DNA of 64,000 nucleotides from Lineus longissimus (GCF_910592395.1 NC_088315.1:16599808-16663807), one strand, 5' to 3'; numbered from the stretch's first letter, positions 9,685-20,401 are shown. Program-made: numbers and translations. Notes: generated from the sequence alone by a model not told the origin.

Positions 9685-11520
9685 TTAGGTCAATGTGTCG
9701 GCTTCAGTGTCCCAAATCATTCCGTGTGCGGGAACCTTAGGTTTGGGGTCATCAATGTTGTCAGCTTGTGCCCTCTGGCGGATGGTTGTATCGTTCGAGG
9801 TCCAAGCGCGTAATTTGAGGCCTGCGTCATCCATCATTTCGTTGGCTTTCTCATTGTACGTCATGGCATCCGTTGGTTGAATACTGGCGTATATGTTGTC
9901 CATGTACGTGTTTTCTTGTATGTCTGCTGCTAGCGGTGTGTCATAGGAGTCACGGTGTGTCTTTATCATCGCCAACAGCATAAATGGTGATGATACTGTC
10001 CCGAATGGTACCACTTGAAATTGGAGCGTGCGGAATCTACTCTCGGGGTCATCAGGGTCTCCCAACCATAGGAATTTGGTGAACATCCGATCAGCTTCAG
10101 CTAGTTTGTCATGGAGAAATGCTTTCTGTATGTCGCTACTTAATCCTACAGGGTGTAGCCGAAATCTAAGCAGGATTCTGCCCAGGTCATTCAGTAGATT
10201 CGGGCCTGGTTCTAGGCAGTCATTCAGACTTGGTCTTCTAGCTGCTCGGCACGATGCGTCATATACAATCCGAATGGGCGTGGTTGGTGAATCCTTTTTT
10301 ACTGAATGATGGGGTAGATAGTGACCGCAGGTGGCGTCTTCGTCAGGCACCTCGCGTATGAACTGGCGGTGGAGTTGGTCAACTATGATGTCATTGTACG
10401 TACGTCGCATGTTACCGTCGAGTTTTCTGACTATGGCTCTTTTCCTTGCGCATGTGACGTCATAATTCGATGGCAATTCCGGATGGCTTTCTTTCCATGG
10501 GAGGCTGGCTATGTATTGTCCGTTTTCATTGCGCTTCAAGCTTGTGCCCTGGCAACGTTTCAAAAAGTCCTGACCAGGGTCTAAATCGTCCTCATCTGTC
10601 TTGATACCTATTGTCTCTAGTTCCCAAAATGCATTGGCGATTTTGTATTCAATGGTGTGATCAGCTATACCACTTAGAATAGTGACGAGTGCGGGGGCTG
10701 GCAGAGTCATTGCGTTGTGTGTTTGCGGGGGTCGGACCTGAAAGCAAATAACCGAACTTGGAGGACACTGCGGTGGGTGCGATCATGTTATCCGGCGGGC
10801 GGATGATTTCGTCACCAACTACAGACCAATAATGGTCGGCTCCAATGAGAACGTTTATGTTTATAGTTGAGTGCGGGTTTTTGACCAATTCGTTACGGAC
10901 GGGCGCAATATGCGGCATGTTAGGAATCTCGGAGTTGGGCGTTTTCACAGGCGTCGAGATTGTATCAACAATGAGCAATGTTAGATTTAGGCCGGGGCCT
11001 TTCGTCGCTGTGTTTAGATTGATTACTGTTTTCGGGATTTGGCGAACAGTGTCTGTTTTCCCACCGAAAGCTGTCAGGTTGATGATCTCTTTTCCAGGGT
11101 CGTTGGCGCCTAATTTCGTCGCTGACTGTGTGGTTATGAACAAACGCATGGCACATTCGATTTAGGGGGTGCGGTGATTGCATCTTGATGGCGTTTTGCG
11201 AATCGTATGTAGAATGCGTGCCTTTCTTGGATTCTCGAAGAATAGTCTTCATCTTCGACAACCACTTCTTGGAGTGTTTCATCTTTGGTCAGGGCTTGTA
11301 TATCGGCGTCAATGCGTTGGACTTGTTTTAGCTAATTAGGCAATAGGCTGGCCTTGGCGAAATTCGTATCAATCTTTTCGGCCACGTTTGCGAGTTCGCG
11401 GATAACCTCAACTTTGATTTCTTCACAGAGATCGTCCATCACTTTCAGAATCTTTGTTATGGCAGCTCGTTTGCCGCCTCTCTCTTGGGTAAACCGTTTG
11501 ATTCTCTCTTCGTCGCTCAT
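9685..11520 (-). pseudogene. BEL/Pao LTR-retrotransposon remnant (gag start, protease, RT)
   Basis: Read on the minus strand, a gag-like N-terminus starts at 11520 ('MSDEERIKRFTQERGG'), has an in-frame stop at 11332 and continues to about 11150. A domain like the BEL aspartic protease region (DUF1758-like) follows at about 11149-10661 ('INVLIGADHYWSVVGDE', 'SSKFGYLLSG'); its catalytic Asp is not seen. After a frame change the reverse-transcriptase part runs 10710-9685, with 'GLSSDIQKAFLH' (motif A) and 'TYMDNIYAS' (motif C). RNase H and integrase are missing, as is most of gag. It is a degraded, truncated copy, unable to move by itself. Confidence 0.85.
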
Positions 11521-11776
11521 CTTGGAATCAGCTTAGCGGGTTGATCCTGGTCACCGCATCAAGTGTCGCGTGTGAAGATTCCAGGTGAGTGTTGCATGCG
11601 GGGACGTGTACTTGAATAATGGCCGACTGGACACCTTGAGTTTCTAACTATAACTAAACTTTAATACTAACAACAAAACACATGCATGTCACAAGATACA
11701 GAAAAAGGTAAACTATACTATGATCGGTCAATAGGATATTCAGGTAGGCGGGGCCTACATTCCAGGATGCGGCTTG
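11521..11776. other. Gene-free stretch upstream of the BEL/Pao gag start
   Basis: In the retrotransposon's direction this is where the leader and the 5' long terminal repeat should lie. I see no clear long terminal repeat boundary or primer-binding site, and no coding frame. Confidence 0.4.
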
Positions 11777-12381
11777 CATCTCTTATCATCAGTTCCGACA
11801 CACTCAAATGGAACATGTCGCCGAAGTTTCGTTTCTCTCAAGAGCAGGATGTGCTGTCGCTGTAAAACCATTTCAATAAGAACCGAAGAATCACCGGAAT
11901 CAGTGAGAAGTAATCGCGAAAAATGACGCAAAAAAGGATTAAGAGTGAATCACCTATACTGACTACAAAAAAATTGTATCTTAAAGTGTCATGCACATAG
12001 CCATTTACACCAGGCCCTGGAAGGCCAAGAAATGTTCGCGCAGGATTCGATTGTCATTACAAGTCACATTATCATCTCTTATCTTGTCATCTCTTATCAT
12101 CAGTTCCGACACACTCAAATGGAACATGTTGCCGAAGTTTCGTTTCTCTCAAGAGCAGGATGTGCTGTCGCTGTAAAACCATTTCAATAAGAACCGAAGA
12201 ATCACCGGAATCAGTGAGAAGTAATCGCGAAAAATGACGCAAAAAAGGATTAAGAGTGAATCACCAATACTGACTACAAAAAAATTGTATCTTAAAGTGT
12301 CATGCACATAGCCGTTTACACCAGGCCCTGGAAGGCTAAGAAATGTTCGCGCAGGATTCGATTGTCATTACAAGTCACATT
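11777..12381. repeat. Direct repeat pair, ~294 bp each (11777-12070 and 12088-12381)
   Basis: Two nearly identical units starting CATCTCTTATCATCAGTTCC and ending at GTCATTACAAGTCACATT, separated by 17 bases; only a few substitutions are seen (for example CATGTCGCC versus CATGTTGCC). They lie just upstream of the BEL/Pao gag start (minus strand), so they may be a tandem duplication in its leader or long terminal repeat, or an unrelated local duplication. Confidence 0.85.
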
Positions 12382-13331
12382 AAAACATTAAATAAGTCAG
12401 TTAAAAAGCCTAGTACTGGTCTTTCCTGGATCAGTGTCACCCAAATGAACATGTTACGTTTACCGGGAATTCATGTATGCTTTTTAACCCAACTAACGTT
12501 ATTTCTTCGCGGTAAACGTAACGACGTCATTGTCGTTACCGTTGTCGTTTCTCGTTCGAGTTCTTAGCTCTAAAGAAACCTTCCTTACTCATGTGATAGC
12601 CCTTTCTAGGTTCTATATGGATTTTGATAAATTGAACTGAATTGAATTGAAATTGAATTGTTACTTTTGTACCCCAGAGTTAAAACTTAGTGTAAAGTCA
12701 TGGAATAGCATAGACAAGAGAGCTGATGTGCACAAAATGAGGAGCTGGTACCGAAGTGAGGCATCCTGTCTGTTACAGGAAGTTGTGTTTCGACTAGAGA
12801 TCCAGGCATATATATAGATTGCTAAAGGCTCCGTTTAAATACAATTGCTCATATCAGTTGGCTGATCAATGTCCCGGTTATCGATATTGAATTCGACAAC
12901 TCTGTTTCAAGTTTAATTCTGAAATACCCTTAACATACAAACAAATTCACTGATGCTATGATATATATTGACTATGAATATAGGAATTTTCTCTTAGTCG
13001 ATTTTTAAAACAGTCACTAGTCCTAATAAATAGAGAAATTCTGTAGAAATTTTTCAAAGATTGTAATACCGGTGTAAAAGTAAAAAGTGTCCCCCCTGGA
13101 AAAAGTGTCCGGCCCTATTGTATTCTGCAATATGGTTCTATAGAGACCCTGACCATCAATAGCTCAGAGATTGAAGCTCATAATAGAATCCTTTGTTCCC
13201 GGACATTTTATCCTAGGACATTTTAAACTTCTACACCGGGTTCTTCATACAGACAAAACGTTTTCAATCATACATTTAAAAACCTTTAAAAGGTCTGTTT
13301 TCATTGATAATTTTGCGTACATACTAATCTG
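12382..13331. other. Gene-free stretch with a LINE-like simple tail
   Basis: Around 12630-12660 is a run of ATTGAA-type repeats preceded by 'TATATGGATTTTGATAAATTGAA', as at the 3' end of some non-LTR retrotransposons. No reverse transcriptase is present. Otherwise I see nothing identifiable in this AT-rich interval. Confidence 0.45.
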
Positions 13332-13529
13332 GGGCCTTATTCATGAAGCCTTCTCAGGCCTTAGTAAGCGTTTACGTACTCGTAGGTCGTTCTTAGCGAG
13401 TTGCGTCATATTCATGAAGCACTCGTAACTTCAATCGATTTCGTAAGTCGTTACTAGTGTTACGTGGGGTGTTTTTTGACTTCGTAGCGTTTTCTTAGAC
13501 AGTTGGCGACACTTTTACATGCAGCGATC

Positions 13530-13952
13530 ATGGCAGCGGCGTTGATCTGTTTAGATGTAGAAGCCTGACGGGCTTTACGAAGGCAGCGTGTGTTTAGAGA
13601 CCGATTGCAGCCTCTTGACGTCTATGATGCATTAGATTTGTATCAGCGCTACCGGATGACTAGACCAGTCCTTCTTGAAGTCATCGACCTGTTGGAGGAC
13701 GAAATTGCCCCGGACACCTTGCGCTCCCATGCCGTACCAGCATCTCTCCAAGTTTGCGTTGCGCTCCGATTTTTCGCTACCGAAAGTTTGCAGTTTGTAG
13801 CCTGCCTCATGACACCAGTTTCCCGCCTGGCGGATGCAGCCGACAGACGATACAACGTTCACCACAGCCGAGTTCGAAGTATCATTGAACGTACGTTGGG
13901 AAGATGGAAAAATCGATGGAGGCTCGGTTCATCACCGTTTTCATTTTGGTAG
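13530..13952 (+). pseudogene. Harbinger-A transposase remnant (N-terminal half joined to C-terminal tail)
   Basis: The start ATG (13530) is followed by an in-frame TGA in 'GAAGCCTGACGG', where the sister copy has AGA (Arg). After this it keeps the N-terminal helical region ('QRYRMTRPVLLEVIDLLEDE', 'LQVCVALRFFATESLQ') and then jumps to the C-terminal 'RVRSIIERTLGRWKNRWR' with the third catalytic residue (E). The segment with both catalytic Asp residues is deleted. Inactive. Confidence 0.8.
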
Positions 13953-14239
13953 CCTTCTGCTTTGCCCTCGACTTCAAGACATCCCATTTGTGATGAACCG
14001 CTTTGGTAGTCCTTAGGACTTACACTGTTGATTTTTCTTGTTATTTCTGTCCACCTGTCGGCCTTCCTCTCAAGTGTTACGACATCGGAAAATTTGTGGT
14101 TAATCACGGCCCAATTCAATTCGACTAGATCAACTAACTTCATAATTTCACTTGGCGAGAAATTGGCCTTCCGGCGATTCCCCTTTGCCTCCTCACATTG
14201 CTGGCTAACGGTCTTGCTCCTCGATTTCTGACTCTCCAT
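13859..14239 (-). pseudogene. Harbinger-A Myb/SANT-like partner, frameshifted
   Basis: The ATG (14239) starts 'MESQKSRSKT'; then comes the Myb-like trihelix ('ANFSPSEIMKLVDLVE', 'KADRWTEITRKINSVSP'). The expected last helix, 'KWDVLKSRAKQK', is present but in another frame, so a small indel lies near 13990-14005. The same lesion is present in Harbinger-B, so it predates their divergence. The 3' end overlaps the transposase remnant on the other strand. Confidence 0.75.
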
Positions 14240-14506
14240 GTTAACAGTGTGACAAATATCTCCAAAACGACGTAAGCTAGTCCAGTCACTGTATAAATAT
14301 TCGTTTTATACAATGAGGTCGTGCGAAAGTGGATTACATAACACATCCATGACTCTTCAGCTCAAGCGCGTTCAAGCCTATAGGGTGTTACGAGAGGTTT
14401 AGTAAGTAACGCGGTAGTCATACGTTAATAATGCTTTGTGAATAATACGAAGTGGCTTACTAGGCTGTTACTAAAGTCTTACTAAGAGCCACGTAAATCG
14501 TTCTTA

Positions 14507-15171
14507 AGCTAGATTGACATTTATACGTTTTATAGTCCGTATATCGTATGCGTTTAACGCATCCGTCCAACGAAAATTTTTCAACACATGCTTAACCATT
14601 TGCGCATTCACATATCTCCGACAACTGCATAAAACGGGTGCGTTTAAGCGCATACGTTGGTCGAATCCAACGCATCCGTGCTGTCAGGTACGTGAACGGA
14701 TAGAAATTCCTTTGAAATGACGTCATTTTGATACATACTGCCAGCCTCTCCCTTGGGCAGATCACTTCCCTTGTTCTGCTGTGTTTTTGTATGTCGGCGG
14801 CAATGTAGTGTAGTACCTCGGCTAATTGATCATGATTAAGTCGAAAGTATTTCACAAACTTGTCCTCGTCACTTTCCAGGTCAATTGCAACAAGAGTGTG
14901 GTAGTCTCCATGGGATTTTCTTTTTTTTAATATATCATGTACCCAGAACCGTCTTTTCCTCTTCCTGGCCTTGACAGTTTCATATGCAAGTGCACAGACC
15001 AACATATCGACATCTTCGTCGGAAGATTCCATATTGACGAATGACCTGACGGATCCGTTTTGCCCTTAATAAAGCGCTCGATATTACGTATAAATGTGTA
15101 TCGGAAACTCGGATGCTGGAAATGGAAACGTATCACGCATCCCGTTTCAACGTATACATGTAAATCTAGCT
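14507..15171 (-). mobile_element. Harbinger-3, short nested PIF/Harbinger element with TTA target duplication
   Basis: The ends AGCTAGATTGACATTTATAC and the inverse of AGCTAGATTTACATGTATAC are flanked by TTA at 14504-14506 and 15172-15174. Harbinger-B has the unoccupied site at the equivalent place (GTTCTTAGTGACAAAG, near 17552-17567), which proves insertion. 665 bp, carrying the N-terminal part of another transposase. Confidence 0.88.
14592..15032 (-). pseudogene. Harbinger-3 transposase N-terminal fragment
   Basis: The ATG at 15032 gives 'MESSDEDVDMLVC', a basic stretch 'RKRKRRFWVHDIL' and then 'DEDKFVKYFRLNHDQLAEVL' and 'PRERLAVCIK', typical of the N-terminal domain of Harbinger transposases. 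After that the homology stops and no nuclease core follows. It is an internally deleted, non-autonomous derivative of a family distinct from A, B, 1 and 2. Confidence 0.75.
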
Positions 15172-15633
15172 TTAGTGACAAAGTTACGAAGGCTTCATGA
15201 ATACGGTCCCTGATACATAACCAATTCAACAACAATACAAAATGTTCTTTTCATGTGTGAAAAATCGAGTGAATAAGGCATGTTACCAATGGATGCAATT
15301 CTTCACAAAAAATAAATTTAGCCACAAAAGCACAATTGTGGTACGAACTAAAGCTTCAAGGACAGCTAGATTTCACAAATTATCGATCCTTACGTCATTC
15401 CCATTTCGCTGTTGAGTTCATAGCCCTAGAACTCTGGGGCCTTATTCATGAAGCCTTCTTAGGCCTTAGTAAGCGTTTACGTACTCGTAGGTCGTTCTTA
15501 GCGAGTTGCGTCATATTCATGAAGCACTCGTAACTTCAATCGATTTCGTAAGTCGTTACTAGTGTTACGTGGGGTGTTTTCGGCTTCGTAGCGTTTTCTT
15601 AGACAGTTGGCGACACTTTTACATGCAGCGATC

Positions 15634-16062
15634 ATGGCAGCGGCGTTGATCTTGTTAGATGTAGAAGCCAGACGGGCTTTACGAAGGCAGCGTGTGTTTA
15701 GAGACCGATTGCAGCCTCTTGACGTCTATGATGCATTAGATTTGTATCAGCGTTCTCATGATATGAAATTCACAAATATCGTTGCCCGATGGCCAGGTGC
15801 CACACACGATGCGTTTATTTGGTCAAACTGCAACTTGAAAGTAAATATGGAACGTGGACTACTTAATGATGAAGGATGCCTACTAGGTGACAGTGCCTAT
15901 CCACTCAGACCCTGCCTCATGACACCAGTTTCCCGCCCGGCAGATGCAGCCGACAGACGATACAACGTTCACCACAGGCGAGTTCGAAGTATCATTGAAC
16001 GTACGTTTGGAAGATGGAAAAATCGATGGAGGCTCGGTTCATCACCGTTTTCCTTTTGGTAG
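15634..16062 (+). pseudogene. Harbinger-B transposase remnant (N-terminal tip joined to nuclease C-terminal half)
   Basis: ATG at 15634; the frame is open to 16062. It has 'LQPLDVYDALDLYQR' like Harbinger-A and then jumps to 'MKFTNIVARWPGATHDAF', 'GCLLGDSAYP' (second catalytic Asp) and 'RSIIERTFGRWKNRWR' (third, Glu). The region with the first Asp (GCIDGTH in relatives) and most of the N-terminal helical domain is lost. The gap is complementary in part to that in Harbinger-A. Inactive as a nuclease. Confidence 0.8.
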
Positions 16063-16349
16063 CCTTCTGCTTTGCCCTCGACTTCAAGACATCCCATTTG
16101 TGATGAACCGCTTTGGTAGTCCTTAGGACTTACACTGTTGATTTTTCTTGTTATTTCTGTCCACCTGTCGGCCTTCCTCTCAAGTGTTACGACATCGGAA
16201 AATTTGTGGTTAATCACGGCCCAATTCAATTCGACTAGATCAACTAACTTCATAATTTCACTTGGCGAGAAATTGGCCTTCCGGCGATTCCCCTTTGCCT
16301 CCTCACATTGCTGGCTAACGGTCTTGCTCCTCGATTTCTGACTCTCTAT
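15969..16349 (-). pseudogene. Harbinger-B Myb/SANT-like partner, start codon lost and frameshifted
   Basis: Equivalent to 13859-14239, but the start ATG is ATA (16349-16347). The trihelix domain is otherwise conserved ('MKLVDLVELNW', 'RWTEITRKINSV'), with the same frame change before 'KWDVLKSRAK'. It cannot be translated as in relatives. Confidence 0.75.
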
Positions 16350-16363
16350 GTTAACAGTGTGAC

Positions 16364-17304
16364 CAAGGAGGATACCGCGGTGACGTCACGGCTTTTCCAA
16401 GATGGCGCTGCATATTGTAAACCAACTCGATCCACGGCCAAGGGAAAATCAAGTCATCAAAAAAGTTAGATTTTTCGCATCAAATCAGAGTTATTAGTAC
16501 TTTTCTGCTATGCAATAAGTCTTCAGGCAATAAGCTATCATTTGAATAATGAAAAGTGCTGTTTTGGTGGGGAAAAATAGGGTTTTTTAAACCAAATAGC
16601 CGGGCACCGATCTTCCAAAATTAGCGATGGTTTCAAAACAGTCTCCCAGATATGGGGCAATCTCTTCATTATCATAATGGGATTTGGAGGCATGTTTACA
16701 GATTTTACAAGTTCGAGACCTGTAGGACCTAAAACTCGGATAGATCCCCATAGATCCCCTCTATTTGTCGAGTTAGCGCCCCTGTAAGATCATGCATTTT
16801 CGGACACTAGAACGAAATCTTCCTGCGGATATCGCGGTTTCGGTGATGATTTAAGGAGAAATTGACTGTTCTTAGAGTTTTATGGGACAGAAATGAGTTC
16901 ATACTTCATGAATACATGAATATATTATGATATGGGCGGGCTTCTAAGTCAAAACAATAACAAACTCAACTGCATCTCTACTGTATATTGCGTAGTGCAT
17001 TGCCTAGTGTATTTCGTAGTGTATTTTAGCGGAGACATTATTTCCGCATTTTGGCCACGCCAAACGTCTTTTTTATTCGTGGAAGTTAATCTGCTCTGTA
17101 AATTTTATTTTACACAGAAAGAATCCATACGTATTGCAATGTTTCATGTCTATTGGTGTTTTTGTGTACAGGAGCGCACCAGACAGTGAGACGTGGAGAT
17201 GTGTTCAGTGCTGGTGCTGTCAGTAGACTGAATCTGAATGGCCATAGCGATCAGTAATATGGGTCGGGATCACGTGATGTGACGTCACCGCGGTATCCTC
17301 CTTG
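16364..17304. mobile_element. 941-bp non-autonomous TIR element with 9-bp target duplication
   Basis: Perfect 26-bp inverted ends starting CAAGGAGGATACCGCGGTGA, flanked by CAGTGTGAC at 16355-16363 and 17305-17313. Harbinger-A has the single CAGTGTGAC (near 14245-14253), so the empty site is known. A nine-base duplication suggests a Mutator-like or Merlin-like origin rather than hAT (8). No transposase is seen inside. Each end contains TGACGTCA, a perfect CRE palindrome, and the left end also has AAGATGGCGCTGC, close to a YY1 site. Confidence 0.88.
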
Positions 17305-17597
17305 CAGTGTGACAAATATCTCCAAAACGACGTAAGCTAGTCCAGTCAAATATTCGTTTTAGACAATGAGGTCGTGCGCAAGTGGATTACATAACAAATC
17401 CATGACTGTTCAGCTCAAGCGCGTTCACGCATATAGGGTGTTACGAGAGGCTTAGTAAGTAACGCGGTAGTAATACGTTAATAATGCTTTGTGAATAATA
17501 CGTAGTGGCTTACTAGGCTGTTACTAAAGTCTTACTAAGAGCCACGTAAATCGTTCTTAGTGACAAAGTTACGAAAGCTTCATGAATACGGTCCCTG

Positions 17598-17875
17598 TAT
17601 TCTGCCTGTGATCATCTTTATCTACCAATTTGCAGTCCGACATGTTGTATATGCCCAGCTGTTTCAACATCCTCGGGTTTGTCTGAATTTGTGCTCAACT
17701 TATCGTATAAATTGTAGGCCCATATGGCCCCTTGTCGAATGAGTTTTCAACAACGGAACTCGTTTGAGAAATTGGTTCACAACCTGTTTTAGAATACATG
17801 TAGTTGTCGAGGAAGTCCATCCAGGGACAGAGTATGAGTTGAAAGACATCGGTAGGATATGATGTAGGGTTGAAT
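17598..17875. other. Short gene-free stretch
   Basis: I see no coding frame, repeat or RNA gene here. It separates Harbinger-B from the hairpin MITE. Confidence 0.5.
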
Positions 17876-17997
17876 GGGGTAATTGTAGCCCCGGTTTATA
17901 TGTAGCCCCTGCACTGTTTGATGTATGGGGATTTCAATCAATGTTAATCAATTAATTGTAGCAGGGGCTACAATAAAACCGGGGCTACAATTACCCC
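17876..17997. mobile_element. Hairpin MITE with 37-bp inverted arms
   Basis: The left arm 17876-17912 begins GGGGTAATTGTAGCCCCGG and the right arm 17961-17997 is its near-perfect inverse, with a ~48-base loop. Weaker symmetry continues outward (TAGGGTTGAAT versus TAGGGTAGACT). Within each arm GTAGCCCC occurs twice. No coding capacity; the superfamily is unknown. Confidence 0.7.
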
Positions 17998-18880
17998 AGT
18001 CTACCCTATCTATAGCCTGTTTGAATTTTCTTCTGATTCGACTCTGCACCTAATCAAAGAACATTACACAATAACCAAGGACTTACGTGCGATATGAGTA
18101 TATCGGTTCATCTTTCTTTCGGCTATTTGGCAGTGGTGAAAGATTCTGTCCAACCCAGATGCACTCATGTGTGACATGCAAAGGGTCCAAGGAGATGAGC
18201 TAATTGGTATTCACACTTAAGGTTACTCTGGGTGTTTGCATCACCCCTCATTAACCCCATTCAATTGAGGCCTTTGTTCTTTAATTGCCTACTTTGGGAA
18301 GACCTAGTTCTTTTCACAGGTTTTATGGAAATATTACATTTTGGACAAAGTCGGAGAAAAGTCGGACAATGTCGGAGAAAAGTCGGAGAAATCAGCAAAA
18401 AGTTAGAGAAACCGTTAATAAGTCGGAAAATGCTTCCCACTCGTGATAGCTAGGAGTAATAATATGAAGCGCTTTGAGCAACTGAAACTAATATAAGTCT
18501 TATGAATATTATTTTATTTGGCGGTGGTGAAAGATTCTGTCCAAGCTTTGTCTGAGTACAAATCATAAAAAGAAATTTTATTTTGAATGTTTTGCACAGT
18601 ATTTTATTTCAAGTATATTGAACTGTTTTTTTCCCCAAACTCATAGCAAGCATGGGTTCACGATTTAAATATAAGTAAACATATGTGCCAAGTTTCAAGC
18701 AAATCTGAATGTCTTATACTTAGTAACATTTATTCCAAATATTGGCTATAAGTCTTAAAATAGATCAGATATCAGCAAACAGGTCCTGGTGCCAAGTCTT
18801 AACACTCATCATAGTGCTTTAAAAAATGGCCATTATTCTCCCTATTTGTAGTTGTTCGCATTTCATGTGAGCCACACTTA
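17998..18880. other. Gene-free stretch
   Basis: AT-rich sequence without a supportable gene. There is a short direct repeat of GTCGGAGAAA-like units at 18353-18390, and two copies of GGTGAAAGATTCTGTCCAA (near 18135 and 18526) about 390 bases apart, possibly an old local duplication. Confidence 0.5.
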
Positions 18881-20130
18881 GGGGCCTTGTCCAAATTATT
18901 CGCCGAAATTCGCCGTAATTCGCCCCAAAAACGCCACAAATTCGCCTTAAATTCGCCGAAAGTCTCCGGCGAATTTTGGCGAAGTTCTGACGATGTTTGG
19001 CGAAGTTTGGGCGATTTTGAAGGCGAATTTCGGCGAATTTATGGCGAATTATCGGCGAATTTTTGGCGAATTAGCGGCGATTTTATGGCGAATTTCAGGC
19101 GAATTGCAGGCGAATTTCAGGCGAACTTTCGGCGAATTCCCGACGATTTTTCGACGAGTTTTTATCATTGAACGTTGGCGAAATTTATACCAGGCAAATT
19201 TCGACGAGGAGAGGCGAAGTGAAAATCGCCGAAATCTGGCGAATTTCCGTATTTTTGGGCGCATTTTTTTACCAGAAAGCAGTCGCAGCTCACCCTGTTC
19301 TTTGTATCGTCATCCTAAAAATTACCAGTTAGTGTTTTTTGCCTCGTTAATGTGGTTATTTACTTATTCCTATCCTACGATACACGGCGCGACCAGATAA
19401 ACGAACATAAGTGAGATCCCAAGGCAGCGACTTCAGCGCCACTGTGGGGACTAATGGTATTAGGCTGGGGATTCCCAGGTATCCTCGTGCCTACTGAATA
19501 CCGGAGCGTTCAGTATTTCTCAGTGCTCTGTACATTGGCTGTACATTGGGCTTTATTCCTAGTGAATCGACGCAGCCCCGGCGGTCGAGGTTACCTGGAC
19601 TATAGTAATAATTATAATGGTTTTGCTCTGTAGACGTGCATTGAACAGTCAGTTCTACATTGACAGTGGATGTGCTATTTTTGGGCAATATTTTTTATAA
19701 TCCAACACAAGGTAGCTACAGATCTTCTATTTTTACGACATTGCAATGAGGAACCGGCGAGGAGGTGATTTTCGCCAGATTGTAGCGATTTGTGGCGAAT
19801 TTGAGCCAGATATATTTCGATCGGCGAATTTCGGCGAAGTTCATTGAAATACCAGCGGTGATTTCTCGGCGAAATTTTGGCGAATTTGTGGCGAATTTCC
19901 GGCGAATTTGTGGCGATTTTCCGGCGAATTTGTGGCGATTTTATGGCAAATTCTCGGCGAATTTATGGCGATTTTATGGCGAATTCTAGGCGATTTCTGT
20001 CGAACTTTCCGGCGAATTTTTGACGATTTTTGAGGAGGTTTTGGCGAATTTTGGAGAACTTGTAAAAATTCGCCGTAAATTCGCCAGAAATTCACCGGTG
20101 AATTTCGGCGAATAATTTGGACAAGGCCCC
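18881..20130. mobile_element. 1,250-bp MITE with GGCGAATTT repeat arrays, TTA target duplication
   Basis: The ends GGGGCCTTGTCCAAATTATT are perfectly inverted and flanked by TTA at 18878-18880 and 20131-20133, as in Harbinger-derived MITEs. Each arm (about 18890-19260 and 19760-20110) is an array of GGCGAATTT-like units every ~10-13 bases; the arms include units in both orientations. The middle (~19265-19755) is non-repetitive. No transposase. Apparent frames in the arrays (ANFRRI-like repeats) are by-products of the repeat. Confidence 0.85.
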
Positions 20131-20401
20131 TTAGTTCATAGAAGTATACAACGATGGTGAAAACATCACAGGAGTTGGTGTCGACGTTTTAACACTGATC
20201 TTATCTGTTTTTCTCGAAGGGGGGAAGAGGTAACGTAGTATTATGGCGTCTGCACAAATTACAAAAATAGGACAAGAACTTTCTATTACTGCGACACTTT
20301 TTTCAGGCCCCATCAAAACAACTGATTCAAAATGATTCAACTGATCCAAGGACTGGGCAAAAATCATGTCATCACTTTATCATTACTGGTACATTGTAAT
20401 C
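20131..20401. other. Gene-free spacer
   Basis: No coding frame or repeat recognised. Included to record that it was examined. Confidence 0.4.

Larger units (their letters stand above)
13332..15209 (+). mobile_element. Harbinger-A, internally deleted PIF/Harbinger element with CTG target duplication
   Basis: The ends are GGGCCTTATTCATGAAGCC and the inverse of GGACCGTATTCATGAAGCC, flanked by CTG at 13329-13331 and 15210-15212, a CWG-type target known for some Harbingers. It holds a deleted transposase (+), a frameshifted Myb-like gene (-) with overlapping 3' ends, and a nested element at 14507-15171. Its sister Harbinger-B begins 228 bases downstream. Confidence 0.88.
15437..17594 (+). mobile_element. 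Harbinger-B, sister of Harbinger-A, CTG target duplication
   Basis: Same terminal inverted repeats as Harbinger-A, flanked by CTG at 15434-15436 and 17595-17597. It carries a differently deleted transposase (+), the same frameshifted Myb gene (-, start codon lost) and a nested 941-bp element (16364-17304). Outside the deletions and insertions A and B are highly similar. Confidence 0.88.

Noticed and set aside
11540-11580. Primer-binding site for the BEL/Pao element
   Set aside because: A GGTGACCAGGATCAA stretch lies near the right place, but I cannot match it to a tRNA end or find a long terminal repeat boundary.
18887-20095. Open frames reading as repeated ANFRRI/GEFRANL-like peptides
   Set aside because: They are translations of the GGCGAATTT array in both strands and several frames; no start, domain or splice context supports a gene.
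18881-20130. CRISPR-like array
   Set aside because: Units are ~9 bases with no unique spacers, occur in both orientations and lie between terminal inverted repeats in a eukaryotic genome.
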